In this document: piece after piece, positions 42,280-51,518 of the stretch | How the letters are laid out: every line of letters begins with the position of its first letter | How positions within the stretch are numbered: the first letter of the stretch is position 1 | Source: Streptomyces toyocaensis | Lineage (GTDB): Bacteria; Actinomycetota; Actinomycetes; Streptomycetales; Streptomycetaceae | Assembly: GCF_000725125.1 (NCBI RefSeq) | Contig: NZ_JFCB01000018.1 | Span: forward strand, 91,584 to 155,583 | Direction of reading: 5' to 3' | Length of the DNA stretch: 64,000 nt | Translations under genes and position numbers: made by a program | The notes under the pieces: model-generated | Seen by the model: only the letters and a program-made list of their open reading frames with translations | Databases searched by the model: none | Told to the model about the DNA's origin: nothing

Positions 42280-43551
42280 TTACTTCTTGGACGGGGACTT
42301 GGGCCGCTGCGGACCCTTGCGCTGTCCGGACTGGGCCTTGCTGCGGGTACTGCCGGCGGGCTTGGCGTTGCCCTTCTGGGCAGCGGGAGCGGGCTTGGCG
42401 TCCTGCGGCTCGTCGGACTTGGTCAGCGAGGTGGGCTCACCCGCCGCCTTGGCCGTGCCGGACTGGCGCTGCGACTTGCTCTGCCGCTTGGGCTGCTGGC
42501 GCTTGGGTACGGCTCCGGTGGTGGCCGGCACGCCGTCCTCGGCCTGGGCCGCGGCCGTGCCCTCACCCTTGATCACGGCGCCGTCGGCCTGCGCGGCGAG
42601 ACCCGCCTTGTGGAGACCGTTGATGAACTTGCGCTCGTACTCGTTGCGGTCCCGGCCCTTGGCGACGATGGCCTTGACGATGGCGCGCTCGCGGCGGTTA
42701 CGGGTCTTGCCGTGCCGGGTGACGTGCTTGGAGAGGCGCTCGAGGTACGCGGCCTGCGCCTTGGAGCCCGGCGTCGGGTTGTTGTGGATGACGTACATCT
42801 GCTGGCCCATGGTCCACACGTTGGTGGTCAGCCAGTAGACGAGGACACCGACCGGGAAGTTGATGCCGAAGACGGCGAAGATGACGGGGAAGACGTACAT
42901 CAGCATCTTCTGCTGCTGCATGAACGGCGTCTTCACCGAGGTGTCGACGTTCTTCGTCATCAGCTGGCGCTGCGTGTAGAACTGCGACAGCGACATCAGC
43001 ACGATCATGATCGCCGTGACGACACGGACGTCGGTCAGCGAGGAGTTGAGAGCCTCGACCTTCTCCGAGCTGTCCGTGAACTTCGCGGCGAGCGGGGCGC
43101 CGAAGATGTGGGCCTTCTGCGCGCTCTCCAGCAGGCGCTCGTTGATCACGCCGATGGTGTCGTTCGACGCGATGCTGTTGAGCACGTGGTAGAGGGCGAA
43201 GAAGAACGGCGACTGGGCCAGGATGGGAAGACACGAGGAGAGCGGGTTGGTACCCGTCTCCTTGTAGAGCTTCATCATCTCTTCGGACTGGCGCTGCCGG
43301 TCGTTCTTGTAGCGCTCCTGGATCTTCTTCATCTCCGGCTGGAGCGTCTGCATCGCCCGTGTCGCCTTGATTTGCTTCACGAAGAGCGGGATCAGGCAGA
43401 TACGGATCAGGATCACCAGGGACACGATGGACAGGCCCCAGGCCCACCCCGTGTCAGGGCCGAAGATGGCCCCGTACACGCTGTGGAACTGGACGATGAC
43501 CCAGGAGACAGGTGTCGTGATGAAGCTGAAGAGGCTGGCAATCGTGTCCAC
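42280..43551 (-). CDS. yidC: Membrane protein insertase YidC
   Basis: Insertase that places proteins into the cytoplasmic membrane, 423 residues. Five main helices are seen, with TM3-TM5 carrying MSLSQFYTQRQLM and VFPVIFAVFGINFPVGVLVYW. It has the short Gram-positive type N-terminus, no signal peptide, and a basic Lys/Gln/Arg-rich cytoplasmic tail (about residues 310-423) that may contact ribosomes. GTG start at 43551, three bases before the stop of yidD. Confidence 0.95.
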   Translation of the reverse strand: MDTIASLFSFITTPVSWVIVQFHSVYGAIFGPDTGWAWGLSIVSLVILIRICLIPLFVKQIKATRAMQTLQPEMKKIQERYKNDRQRQSEEMMKLYKETGTNPLSSCLPILAQSPFFFALYHVLNSIASNDTIGVINERLLESAQKAHIFGAPLAAKFTDSSEKVEALNSSLTDVRVVTAIMIVLMSLSQFYTQRQLMTKNVDTSVKTPFMQQQKMLMYVFPVIFAVFGINFPVGVLVYWLTTNVWTMGQQMYVIHNNPTPGSKAQAAYLERLSKHVTRHGKTRNRRERAIVKAIVAKGRDRNEYERKFINGLHKAGLAAQADGAVIKGEGTAAAQAEDGVPATTGAVPKRQQPKRQSKSQRQSGTAKAAGEPTSLTKSDEPQDAKPAPAAQKGNAKPAGSTRSKAQSGQRKGPQRPKSPSKK

Positions 43552-43554
43552 TAA

Positions 43555-43929
43555 TCATGCTCCTTGGGCATGGGACGAGGTCTCTGCGGCCGGGCTCGAA
43601 GGACTCGTCGCACTTGTGGGAGAAGTCTGTCCCTCGGTGGCCGGTTCGGCGGCGGAGGTCCCGCCCTTGCGTGCACGCCAGGCGTTACGCAGCATCTCGT
43701 GCCACCGCGGACGCTTGCGCGGCGGGACGTGGTCCACACCGCCCAGCGACCACGGATTGCACCGCAGGATGCGCCAGGCCGTGAGTGCTGTTCCCTTGAG
43801 GGCACCGTGCCGGTCGATGGCCGTGTAGCCGTAGTGAGAACACGACGGGTAGTACTTGCATACCGGCCCCAGCAGGGGACTGATCGTCCACTGGTAGAGC
43901 TTGATCAGAGCCAGCAGCGGGTACTTCAT
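43555..43929 (-). CDS. yidD: Membrane protein insertion efficiency factor YidD
   Basis: Small amphipathic protein of 124 residues that assists YidC. Conserved Cys-rich motif KYYPSCSHYGYTAI (residues 25-38) and the CNPWSLGGVDHVP motif (about residues 58-70). An acidic-Ser tail of about 45 residues extends beyond the family core. The start ATG at 43929 overlaps the rnpA stop by four bases. Confidence 0.94.
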   Translation of the reverse strand: MKYPLLALIKLYQWTISPLLGPVCKYYPSCSHYGYTAIDRHGALKGTALTAWRILRCNPWSLGGVDHVPPRKRPRWHEMLRNAWRARKGGTSAAEPATEGQTSPTSATSPSSPAAETSSHAQGA

Positions 43930-44297
43930 CGCGCGCCCCCTCCCAGCAGCCGCTGCAGGGCGGCATCCAGGTCTCGGGCCAGCTGTGCATGGTCGGCGTC
44001 GCCCGCACCGGGCAGCGCTCGTACCACTACCAGGCTACCGGGGGGCAGCCGGTCGACTCGCTCGCGCATCAGATGGCGAAGCCTGCGCTTCACCTTGTTG
44101 CGCACCACCGCACCGCCCACGGCCTTGCTCACGACGAAACCCGCACGCGACGGGGGAGCACTCTCCCCAGCCGCATGCGGGTCCGTTGCACCGCTGCGAA
44201 GATGCACGACGAGAAGCTGGCGCCCGGCCCGGCGCCCTCGTCGTACCGCGGTCGCGAAGTCCTCGCGCCGCCTCAGCCGGTTCTCGGTGGGCAGCAC
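43926..44297 (-). CDS. rnpA: Ribonuclease P protein component
   Basis: Protein subunit of RNase P, which trims 5' ends of tRNA precursors, 123 residues. The RNR motif is RNKVKRRLRHLMRE near residue 67-80. ATG start at 44297; the N-terminus is MLPTENRLRRREDF. It stands 21 bases after rpmH in the conserved rpmH-rnpA-yidD order. Confidence 0.96.
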   Translation of the reverse strand: MLPTENRLRRREDFATAVRRGRRAGRQLLVVHLRSGATDPHAAGESAPPSRAGFVVSKAVGGAVVRNKVKRRLRHLMRERVDRLPPGSLVVVRALPGAGDADHAQLARDLDAALQRLLGGGAR

Positions 44298-44318
44298 GAT
44301 GTCATGACCTGACCGGGA

Positions 44319-44456
44319 TCAGGCGGACAGACGGGCGCGACCCTTGCCACGGCGGGACGCGAGAATCGCGCGGCCGGCACGGGTGCGCATACGCAGCCGG
44401 AAGCCGTGGGTCTTGGCGCGGCGACGGTTGTTCGGCTGGAAGGTGCGCTTGCTCAC
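44319..44456 (-). CDS. rpmH: 50S ribosomal protein L34
   Basis: Ribosomal protein L34, 45 residues, too short to be obvious in the sequence. GTG start at 44456. The protein begins MSKRTFQPNNRRRAKTHGFR and ends GKGRARLSA, the conserved L34 pattern. It is the first gene of the minus-strand block divergent from dnaA. Confidence 0.96.
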   Translation of the reverse strand: MSKRTFQPNNRRRAKTHGFRLRMRTRAGRAILASRRGKGRARLSA

Positions 44457-44832
44457 TCGGGGGCTCCAGAAGAAATCGGTGTTTGCGGGGTGCCGTCCTG
44501 GCTGTCACCGTGCGCCCACGAGTAGCTCGCGTTACGCCCCAGTGCACCGCTGACCGATCACCTTGCGCGATCTGTGCCCATCGGAGGCAGGCGGCAGCAG
44601 CCATCGACAACTCGACCTCGTTACGGTACGCGCGGCTGCGCCATTCGGTCAAACCAACGGTCACCGGGAGACACTTGTCCACAGCCTGGGGACAACAACT
44701 TGAACCGTACCGGCCGCGCTGACTACCGTGGCCGGACTCCGATTCGTTCCGTTGACCCTCCACCACCCCATTTACATCCCGACCCGTCCCTCGCATTCAC
44801 ACGATCGAGGGACCTGTGAGAGAGCGTGCCCT
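44457..44832. promoter_or_regulatory. rpmH/dnaA divergent promoter region with DnaA boxes
   Basis: This 376-base gap separates rpmH (minus) and dnaA (plus). A perfect DnaA box TTGTCCACA lies at 44675-44683 and a partial one in reverse (TGGGGACAA, 44687-44695) 4 bases after it. Such a pair upstream of dnaA is the known autoregulation site in streptomycetes. The promoter elements were not pinned down; no gene was seen. Confidence 0.8.
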
Positions 44833-46782
44833 GTGGCTGACGTACCTGCCGATCTTGCCGCAGTGTGGCCACGCGTACTCGAGCAGCTACTCGGTGAGGG
44901 CCGCGGACAGGGGGTGGAGGGCAAGGACGAACACTGGATCCGGCGCTGCCAGCCGCTGGCCCTGGTCGCCGACACCGCGTTGCTCGCGGTACCGAACGAG
45001 TTCGCGAAGGGGGTACTGGAGGGCCGCCTGGCCCCGGTCGTGAGCGAGAGCCTGAGCCGCGAGTGCGGCCGCCCCATCCGGATCGCGATCACCGTCGACG
45101 AAACCGCCGGGGAACCACCCGCCCCGCCGGCGCCCCGCCCGCAGCCACGCTACGAGGAGCCGGAGCTCCCCGCCGTACGGCAGGAACGCCCCGAGCGTTC
45201 CCCGGAGCACCGCGAGAGGCCGGACCGGCAGGAACGCGAGCCGTACGAGGGGTACGACGCCTACGGCCGCCGCCGGGGCGACCAGCAGCGCGGACCGTCG
45301 GGCGACCAGCTGCCGACCGCCCGTCCCGCCTATCCGTCGGAGTACCAGCGCCCGGAGCCCGGCTCCTGGCCGCGTCCGTCGCAAGAGGACTACGGCTGGC
45401 AGCAGCAGCGCCTCGGCTTCCCGGAGCGGGATCCGTACGCCTCGCCGTCGCAGGACGCCTACGGCGCACAGGACGGGTACGGCTCACAGGACGCCTACGG
45501 CGGTCCGTCCGCGCAGGACTACCGCCCGCAGCCGATGGACCGGCCCTCCTACGAACAGCAGCGCTCCGACTACGACACGTCGCGCGGCGACTACGACCAG
45601 CGCGACGCCCGGCGACGCGAACTGCCCGACCCGCCCTCCGGTTCGGGACACGTCCACCGCGGCGGCCCCGTGGGCCCGAACCTGCCCACCACCGGGGCGC
45701 CCGGACCGCTCGCCGCGCAGCCGGCGCCTGCGGCCGGTCCCGGTGAGCCCACCGCGCGGCTGAACCCCAAGTACCTGTTCGACACGTTCGTCATCGGCGC
45801 GTCCAACCGCTTCGCGCACGCGGCCGCGGTCGCCGTCGCGGAGGCGCCGGCGAAGGCCTACAACCCTCTCTTCATCTACGGGGAGTCCGGGCTCGGCAAG
45901 ACGCACCTGCTGCACGCGATCGGGCACTACGCACGGAGCCTCTATCCGGGCACGCGCGTGCGATACGTGAGCTCGGAGGAGTTCACCAACGAGTTCATCA
46001 ACTCCATCCGCGACGGCAAGGGCGACAGTTTCCGCAAGCGCTACCGCGAGATGGACATCCTCCTCGTCGACGACATCCAGTTCCTTGCGGACAAGGAGTC
46101 GACGCAGGAGGAGTTCTTCCACACCTTCAACACGCTCCACAACGCCAACAAGCAGATCGTGCTGTCCAGCGACCGGCCGCCCAAGCAGCTGGTCACCCTG
46201 GAGGACCGGCTCCGTAACCGTTTCGAGTGGGGGCTGATCACGGACGTCCAGCCGCCGGAACTGGAGACGCGCATCGCGATCCTGCGCAAGAAGGCGGTGC
46301 AGGAACAGCTGAACGCCCCGCCGGAGGTACTGGAGTTCATCGCCTCCCGGATCTCGCGGAACATCCGTGAGCTGGAGGGCGCGCTGATCCGGGTCACGGC
46401 GTTCGCCTCGCTCAACCGGCAGCCGGTGGACCTGGGGCTGACGGAGATCGTGCTGAAGGACCTGATGCCCGGGGGCGACGACTCCGCCCCGGAGATCACG
46501 TCGACGGCCATCATGGGCGCGACCGCCGACTACTTCGGGCTCACGGTCGAGGACCTGTGCGGCACCTCGCGCGGTCGCGCGCTGGTGACCGCCCGGCAGA
46601 TCGCCATGTACCTGTGCCGGGAGCTGACGGACCTGTCGCTGCCGAAGATCGGCGCGCTGTTCGGCGGGCGCGATCACACGACGGTGATGCACGCCGACCG
46701 TAAGATCCGCAATCTGATGGCCGAGCGGCGCTCCATCTACAACCAGGTCACGGAGCTCACCAACCGCATCAAGGCCGGCTGA
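44833..46782 (+). CDS. dnaA: Chromosomal replication initiator DnaA
   Basis: Initiator ATPase of 649 residues. Domain I is residues 1-85 (ADLAAVWPRVLEQLLGEG). Domain II is long, about 230 residues, Pro/Arg/Tyr/Gln-rich and typical of Streptomyces. Domain III (AAA+) has Walker A GESGLGKTH (near residue 355) and Walker B ILLVDDIQFLADKES. Domain IV DNA-binding region ends with the GRDHTTVMHADRKI signature. The GTG start at 44833 gives the family N-terminus MADVPADLAAVW. It binds the boxes in oriC and its own promoter. A terminator follows at 46801. Confidence 0.97.
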   Translation: MADVPADLAAVWPRVLEQLLGEGRGQGVEGKDEHWIRRCQPLALVADTALLAVPNEFAKGVLEGRLAPVVSESLSRECGRPIRIAITVDETAGEPPAPPAPRPQPRYEEPELPAVRQERPERSPEHRERPDRQEREPYEGYDAYGRRRGDQQRGPSGDQLPTARPAYPSEYQRPEPGSWPRPSQEDYGWQQQRLGFPERDPYASPSQDAYGAQDGYGSQDAYGGPSAQDYRPQPMDRPSYEQQRSDYDTSRGDYDQRDARRRELPDPPSGSGHVHRGGPVGPNLPTTGAPGPLAAQPAPAAGPGEPTARLNPKYLFDTFVIGASNRFAHAAAVAVAEAPAKAYNPLFIYGESGLGKTHLLHAIGHYARSLYPGTRVRYVSSEEFTNEFINSIRDGKGDSFRKRYREMDILLVDDIQFLADKESTQEEFFHTFNTLHNANKQIVLSSDRPPKQLVTLEDRLRNRFEWGLITDVQPPELETRIAILRKKAVQEQLNAPPEVLEFIASRISRNIRELEGALIRVTAFASLNRQPVDLGLTEIVLKDLMPGGDDSAPEITSTAIMGATADYFGLTVEDLCGTSRGRALVTARQIAMYLCRELTDLSLPKIGALFGGRDHTTVMHADRKIRNLMAERRSIYNQVTELTNRIKAG

Positions 46783-47638
46783 CGGCCCCGCACGACGGAC
46801 GAGGGCGCCTCCGGAGGGATCCGGAGGCGCCCTTCCTCGTACCCCGGGCGTTCCTCGCTGTTCGATTTGCGGCCGGGTTACGGTCTCCCTCCACAGATTC
46901 GGCGACTTTTTTCCGTCCACATGCTGGGGACCGGGAAGTTGTCCCGATCTTGTCCACAGCTCATGCGGGTGAGAAGCCGTTCACCCAGGTCAGGCGCCTG
47001 TGGATTCGTGGACGAATGATCTCCACAGGCTGTGGACAGAGGAGCGGTCCACAGCCTGTGCACCGAGTTGTCCACGGGCAACCCACAGGTCAGGGCCGGT
47101 TGTCCCCAGCGATCACCCGCTTCTCCACATGCCTGTCCACTGTTCGGCAACGTGACGCGCTCCCTCACCGGGGCGAGTGAAAGGCGTCACATCAGGCTGC
47201 CGGAGAGGGCTGTGGGAAAGACCTCCAAAGCTGGGGACGGAGCTGGGGAGAACCTGCCCCTGCCTGTGCACGGTGTGTGCAGAACTTTCTGTTCTCCACA
47301 GACAGGCCTGGTTGTCCACTGGCTCCGCCCACAGGACCCGTGGACAAAAAAGCCGCTCTGAGCTGGGAAAACAAGGTTATCCACGGTATCCACAGGCCCT
47401 ACTACTACTCCCGACTAGAGAGAGCGAGGAATTCGTTTCGAAGGGGGTGCTGTGCACAACTCGCTGTCCCGGCCCCGGCTGCCACTCGTCACGACTTGAC
47501 CCCGAGGGGCACCTACTGTCAGTGCGGTGCGTCAGACTGGTCCCCGGTGTCCTTCCCCTCTCAGGGGCCGTCGACACCGAGTCAGACGACGAAGCCAGGC
47601 AGGGCGAGAAGCGCCGGCAACAGCAGGAGGCGGCAACA
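46783..47638. other. oriC: Origin of replication oriC
   Basis: The dnaA-dnaN gap of 856 bases holds about sixteen DnaA-box-like nonamers (consensus TTGTCCACA) in two clusters. Left: 46887-46895, 46913-46921, 46950-46958 (perfect), 46999-47007, 47007-47015 (reverse), 47019-47027, 47031-47039 (reverse), 47045-47053, 47068-47076, 47100-47108, 47121-47129, 47133-47141. Right: 47292-47300, 47312-47320, 47339-47347 (reverse), 47377-47385, 47386-47394. A 150-base gap (47142-47291) separates them. AT-rich stretches occur near 46905-46912 and 47341-47376. Some members are degenerate and may be weak sites. No parS lies within. Confidence 0.93.
46801..46834 (+). terminator. Hairpin terminator after dnaA
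   Basis: Perfect 12-bp stem (GGGCGCCTCCGG at 46803-46814 and CCGGAGGCGCCC at 46821-46832) with a 6-base loop, followed by TTCCTC. It isolates oriC from dnaA transcription. Confidence 0.8.
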
Positions 47639-48769
47639 GTGAAGATCCGGGTGGAACGCGACGTACTCGCGGAGGCAGTGGCCTGGGCGGCGCGCAGCCT
47701 CCCGGCCCGTCCGCCGGCCCCTGTCCTCGCCGGCCTGCTGCTCAAGGCCGAGAACGGCCAGCTGAGCCTGTCCAGCTTCGACTACGAGGTCTCCGCGCGG
47801 GTGTCGGTGGAGGCGGAGGTCGAGGAGGAGGGCACGGTCCTGGTCTCCGGCCGGCTGCTGGCCGACATCTCCCGCGCCCTCCCCAACCGGCCGGTGGAGA
47901 TTTCCACAGACGGTGTACGGGCGACGGTGGTCTGCGGCTCCTCGCGGTTCACCCTCCACACACTGCCTGTGGAGGAGTACCCGGCCCTGCCGCAGATGCC
48001 CAACGCCACGGGCACGGTCCCGGGCGAGGTGTTCGCCTCCGCCGTGCAGCAGGTCGCCATCGCTGCCGGCCGTGACGACACGCTGCCCGTCCTCACGGGT
48101 GTGCGCATCGAGATCGAGGGCGACACCGTCACGCTCGCCTCCACCGACCGCTACCGCTTCGCGGTCCGGGAGTTCCTGTGGAAGCCGGAGAACCCGGACG
48201 CCTCCGCGGTCGCCCTGGTGCCCGCCAAGACGCTCCTGGACACCGCCAAGGCGCTGACCAGTGGTGACCAGGTCATCCTTGCGCTGTCCGGCTCCGGTGC
48301 GGGGGAGGGCCTGATCGGCTTCGAGGGCGCCGGCCGCCGTACCACCACGCGGCTGCTGGAGGGCGACCTGCCGAAGTACCGCACGCTGTTCCCGACCGAG
48401 TTCAACAGCGTCGCCGTGATCGAGACCGCTCCCTTCGTGGAGGCCGTCAAGCGCGTGGCCCTGGTCGCCGAACGCAACACCCCGGTGCGGCTGAGCTTCG
48501 AGCAGGGTGTGCTCATCCTGGAGGCAGGTTCCAGCGACGACGCACAGGCTGTGGAAAGGGTCGACGCCCAGCTGGAGGGCGACGACATCTCGATCGCCTT
48601 CAACCCGACGTTCCTGCTGGACGGCCTGAGCGCCATCGACTCCCCGGTGGCCCAGCTGTCGTTCACCACGTCCACCAAGCCGGCGCTGCTCAGCGGCCGC
48701 CCGGCGGTGGACGCCGAGGCGGACGAGGCCTACAAGTACCTGATCATGCCCGTGCGGCTCAGCGGCTGA
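47639..48769 (+). CDS. dnaN: DNA polymerase III sliding clamp DnaN
   Basis: Beta clamp that tethers polymerase to DNA, 376 residues, the usual actinobacterial length. The start GTG at 47639 follows CAGGAGGCGGCAAC, a good ribosome site; longer readings enter oriC and are rejected. Three topologically alike domains run about 1-120, 121-245 and 246-376. The C-terminus YKYLIMPVRLSG is the conserved clamp end. It follows oriC and precedes gnd. Confidence 0.97.
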   Translation: MKIRVERDVLAEAVAWAARSLPARPPAPVLAGLLLKAENGQLSLSSFDYEVSARVSVEAEVEEEGTVLVSGRLLADISRALPNRPVEISTDGVRATVVCGSSRFTLHTLPVEEYPALPQMPNATGTVPGEVFASAVQQVAIAAGRDDTLPVLTGVRIEIEGDTVTLASTDRYRFAVREFLWKPENPDASAVALVPAKTLLDTAKALTSGDQVILALSGSGAGEGLIGFEGAGRRTTTRLLEGDLPKYRTLFPTEFNSVAVIETAPFVEAVKRVALVAERNTPVRLSFEQGVLILEAGSSDDAQAVERVDAQLEGDDISIAFNPTFLLDGLSAIDSPVAQLSFTTSTKPALLSGRPAVDAEADEAYKYLIMPVRLSG

Positions 48770-48910
48770 CGGCCCGCGTCCGAAAGCCGCAGGTGAGGGC
48801 GTGCGCATGAGCGCGTATGCCCACAGATGTGCGCGAGCGTCCGGGTTTAGGCTCGGACGCCGGTACGTAAGTGCCGTCACGCCACGTCGCATACCTAAGG
48901 AACACAACTG

Positions 48911-49786
48911 ATGGAGCTCGGTCTCGTCGGCCTCGGCAAGATGGGCGGCAACATGCGCGAGCGGATCCGCCGCGCCGGCCACACCGTCCACGGATACGAC
49001 CGCAACCCGGACCTCGCCGATGTCCACAGCCTGCGGGAGCTTGTGGGCAAGCTCAGCGGCCCGCGTGTGGTGTGGGTGATGGTCCCGGCCGGTGGGCCGA
49101 CCCAGTCCACGATCGACGAGCTCGCCGGGCTGCTCGAGCCGGGTGACGTCGTGGTGGACGGCGGCAACTCCCGCTGGACGGACGACGAGAAGCACGCCGG
49201 GGAGCTGGCGGCCAAGGGCATAGGCTTCGTGGACTGCGGTGTCTCCGGCGGCGTCTGGGGCCTGGAGAACGGCTACGCGCTGATGTACGGCGGCGACGAG
49301 GACGACGTCGCCAAGGTGCAGCCGATATTCGACGCCCTCAAGCCTGAGGGTGACTTCGGCTCGGTGCACGCCGGCAAGGTCGGCGCGGGGCACTTCGCGA
49401 AGATGGTCCACAACGGCATCGAGTACGCCATGATGCAGGCCTACGCCGAGGGCTGGGAGCTGCTCGAGAAGGTCGACTCGGTGACCGACGTCCGGGAGGT
49501 GTTCCGCTCCTGGCAGCAGGGCACCGTGATCCGTTCCTGGCTGCTGGACCTCGCGGTCGACGCCCTCGACGAGGACGAGCATCTGGACGGGCTCCGGGGT
49601 TATGCACAGGACTCCGGTGAGGGACGCTGGACTGTGGAGGCAGCGATCGACCACGCGGTCCCGCTGCCGGCGATCACGGCCTCGCTGTTCGCGCGGTTCG
49701 CCTCCCGTCAGGAGGACTCGCCGCAGATGAAGATGATCGCGGCGCTGCGCAACCAGTTCGGCGGCCACGCGGTCGAGAAGAAGTAG
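48911..49786 (+). CDS. gnd: 6-phosphogluconate dehydrogenase (short, Gnd type)
   Basis: Decarboxylating 6-phosphogluconate dehydrogenase of 291 residues, the short (bacterial GndB) type that lacks the C-terminal extension. The Rossmann motif is GLVGLGKMGGNM, and after strand two comes GYDRNPDL: the Asp at this point suggests preference for NAD over NADP (inference). Substrate motif GGNSRWTDDEK and GVSGGVWGLENG are present, as is the catalytic K in GAGHFAKMVHNGIEYA. It makes ribulose-5-phosphate in the pentose phosphate pathway. It lies in the replication gene row as in other streptomycetes. Confidence 0.93.
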   Translation: MELGLVGLGKMGGNMRERIRRAGHTVHGYDRNPDLADVHSLRELVGKLSGPRVVWVMVPAGGPTQSTIDELAGLLEPGDVVVDGGNSRWTDDEKHAGELAAKGIGFVDCGVSGGVWGLENGYALMYGGDEDDVAKVQPIFDALKPEGDFGSVHAGKVGAGHFAKMVHNGIEYAMMQAYAEGWELLEKVDSVTDVREVFRSWQQGTVIRSWLLDLAVDALDEDEHLDGLRGYAQDSGEGRWTVEAAIDHAVPLPAITASLFARFASRQEDSPQMKMIAALRNQFGGHAVEKK

Positions 49787-49831
49787 TCCACAGGGCCCGC
49801 ACGTATCCACAGGACCGCCCGGCGGTCCACA
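49784..49831. promoter_or_regulatory. DnaA-box-like cluster before recF
   Basis: Three nonamers related to the DnaA box lie in 48 bases between gnd and recF: TAGTCCACA (49784-49792, overlapping the gnd stop codon), GTATCCACA (49803-49811) and CGGTCCACA (49823-49831). All point the same way, about 19-20 bases apart (two helical turns), with two mismatches to TTGTCCACA in each. Confidence 0.55.
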
Positions 49832-49857
49832 ACGCCGGGGGAGGTCGGCGAAACGCC

Positions 49858-50979
49858 ATGCACGTCACGCATCTGTCGCTGGCCGACTTCCGGTCCTACC
49901 CCCGGGTCGAGGTCCCGCTCGACCCGGGGGTGACGGCCTTCGTCGGCCCCAACGGACAGGGCAAGACGAACCTCGTCGAGGCGGTCGGCTATCTGGCCAC
50001 CCTCGGCAGCCACCGGGTCTCCTCCGATGCCCCGCTCGTCCGCATGGGCGCCGACCGCGCGATCATCCGGGCCCAGGTGCGTCAGGGCGAGCGGCAGCAG
50101 CTGGTCGAGCTGGAGCTCAACCCGGGCCGCGCCAACCGTGCCCGCATCAACAGGTCCTCGCAGGTCAGGCCCCGGGACGTGCTGGGGATCGTACGGACCG
50201 TGCTGTTCGCGCCCGAGGACCTGTCCCTGGTCAAGGGCGATCCCGGTGAGCGGCGCCGTTTCCTGGACGAGCTGATCACCGCGCGTTCGCCGCGCATGGC
50301 CGGTGTCCGCTCCGACTACGACCGGGTGCTCAAGCAGCGCAACACCCTGCTGAAGTCCGCCGCGCTGGCCCGCCGGCACGGCGGGCGCACCCTGGACCTG
50401 TCCACGCTCGACGTCTGGGACCAGCACCTCGCCCGCGCGGGCGCCGAACTCCTGGCCCGGCGTCTGGACCTGATCGCCGCGCTCCAGCCGCTGGCCGACA
50501 AGGCCTACGAGCAGCTCGCGCCCGGCGGCGGACCGGTCGCCCTGGAGTACAGACCGTCCGCGCCCGGCGAGGCCCATACGCGCGAGGACCTGTCCGAGCA
50601 GCTGATGTCCGCGCTCGCAGAGGCCCGCAAGCAGGAGATCGAGCGGGGCGTCACCCTGGTCGGCCCGCACCGTGACGACCTGCTCCTCAAGCTGGGTCAG
50701 CTGCCCGCCAAGGGGTACGCCTCGCACGGCGAGTCCTGGTCCTACGCACTGGCGCTCCGCCTGGCCTCGTACGACCTGCTGCGCGCCGAGGGCAACGAAC
50801 CGGTGCTCGTGCTCGACGACGTCTTCGCCGAGCTGGACACGCGCCGCCGGGAGCGGCTGGCAGAGCTGGTCGCGCCCGGTGAGCAGGTCCTGGTGACCGC
50901 GGCCGTCGACGACGACGTACCTCATGTGCTGACGGGTACGCGTTTCGCCGTGGCCGAGGGGATGGTGGAGCGCGTATGA
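49858..50979 (+). CDS. recF: DNA replication and repair protein RecF
   Basis: SMC-like ATPase that loads RecA at gaps, 373 residues. Walker A is GPNGQGKTNLVEAV at residues 31-44; the signature and Walker B appear as VLVLDDVFAELD near residue 318. The family is normal in length. It lies between gnd and the DUF721 gene and overlaps the latter by four bases. Confidence 0.96.
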   Translation: MHVTHLSLADFRSYPRVEVPLDPGVTAFVGPNGQGKTNLVEAVGYLATLGSHRVSSDAPLVRMGADRAIIRAQVRQGERQQLVELELNPGRANRARINRSSQVRPRDVLGIVRTVLFAPEDLSLVKGDPGERRRFLDELITARSPRMAGVRSDYDRVLKQRNTLLKSAALARRHGGRTLDLSTLDVWDQHLARAGAELLARRLDLIAALQPLADKAYEQLAPGGGPVALEYRPSAPGEAHTREDLSEQLMSALAEARKQEIERGVTLVGPHRDDLLLKLGQLPAKGYASHGESWSYALALRLASYDLLRAEGNEPVLVLDDVFAELDTRRRERLAELVAPGEQVLVTAAVDDDVPHVLTGTRFAVAEGMVERV

Positions 50980-51518
50980 GCCGGCAGGGCACACCCGCGG
51001 GCGGCCCCGGCGGGGCACCCGAACCCTCCGGTGTCGACCTGGCCCGCGTGGCGCTCCGCGCGGCCAGGGAGGCGGCACGCGCGCGTGGGGACGCGGCGCA
51101 GCAGAAGAAGCAGGCGCGTCGCGTCGGGCTGCGCTCGGGCGCGCGCGCCGACCGGCGCGATCCGATGGCACTCGGCGCCGCGATCAACCGGCTGCTCACC
51201 GAGCGCGGCTGGGAGGCTCCGGCCGCGGTGGGCGGAGTGATGGGCCGCTGGCCGGAGATCGTCGGCGAGGACGTGGCCAAGCACTGCGAGCCGGAGCGGT
51301 ACGACGAGGACGAGCGCGTACTGGTCGTCCGCTGCGACTCCACGGCCTGGGCGACGAATCTGCGGCTGCTCGCGCCGACCCTGGTGGCGCGTCTGAACGA
51401 GGACCTGGGCCACGGCACGGTGCGGCTGATCAAGGTCGTCGGCCCCACCGGTCCCGCCCGTCGCTTCGGGCCCCTGCGCGCCCCGGGAAGCACCGGACCG
51501 GGTGACACGTACGGGTGA
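50976..51518 (+). CDS. dciA: DUF721 protein, DciA-type helicase operator
   Basis: Protein of 180 residues with the DUF721 domain (about residues 60-155; MALGAAINRLLTERGWEAPA then VRCDSTAWATNLRLLAPTLV). DUF721 proteins (DciA) help DnaB helicase onto the origin in bacteria that lack DnaC-type loaders, such as actinobacteria. The N-terminal 60 residues are basic and Gln/Arg-rich, with AARGDAAQQKKQARR-like sequence likely to bind DNA. It overlaps recF by four bases (ATGA), and gyrB follows 422 bases later. The partner DnaB is encoded at 9221. DnaB-loading activity here is inferred. Confidence 0.87.
   Translation: MSRQGTPAGGPGGAPEPSGVDLARVALRAAREAARARGDAAQQKKQARRVGLRSGARADRRDPMALGAAINRLLTERGWEAPAAVGGVMGRWPEIVGEDVAKHCEPERYDEDERVLVVRCDSTAWATNLRLLAPTLVARLNEDLGHGTVRLIKVVGPTGPARRFGPLRAPGSTGPGDTYG

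Noticed and set aside
40771..43554. Long open frame on the plus strand across rsmG, jag and yidC
   Set aside because: It runs opposite to three genes with clear family motifs and shows the low-complexity make-up of high-GC antisense frames.
46939..46947. TTGTCCCGA beside the perfect oriC box
   Set aside because: Two mismatches in the core; not counted as a DnaA box.
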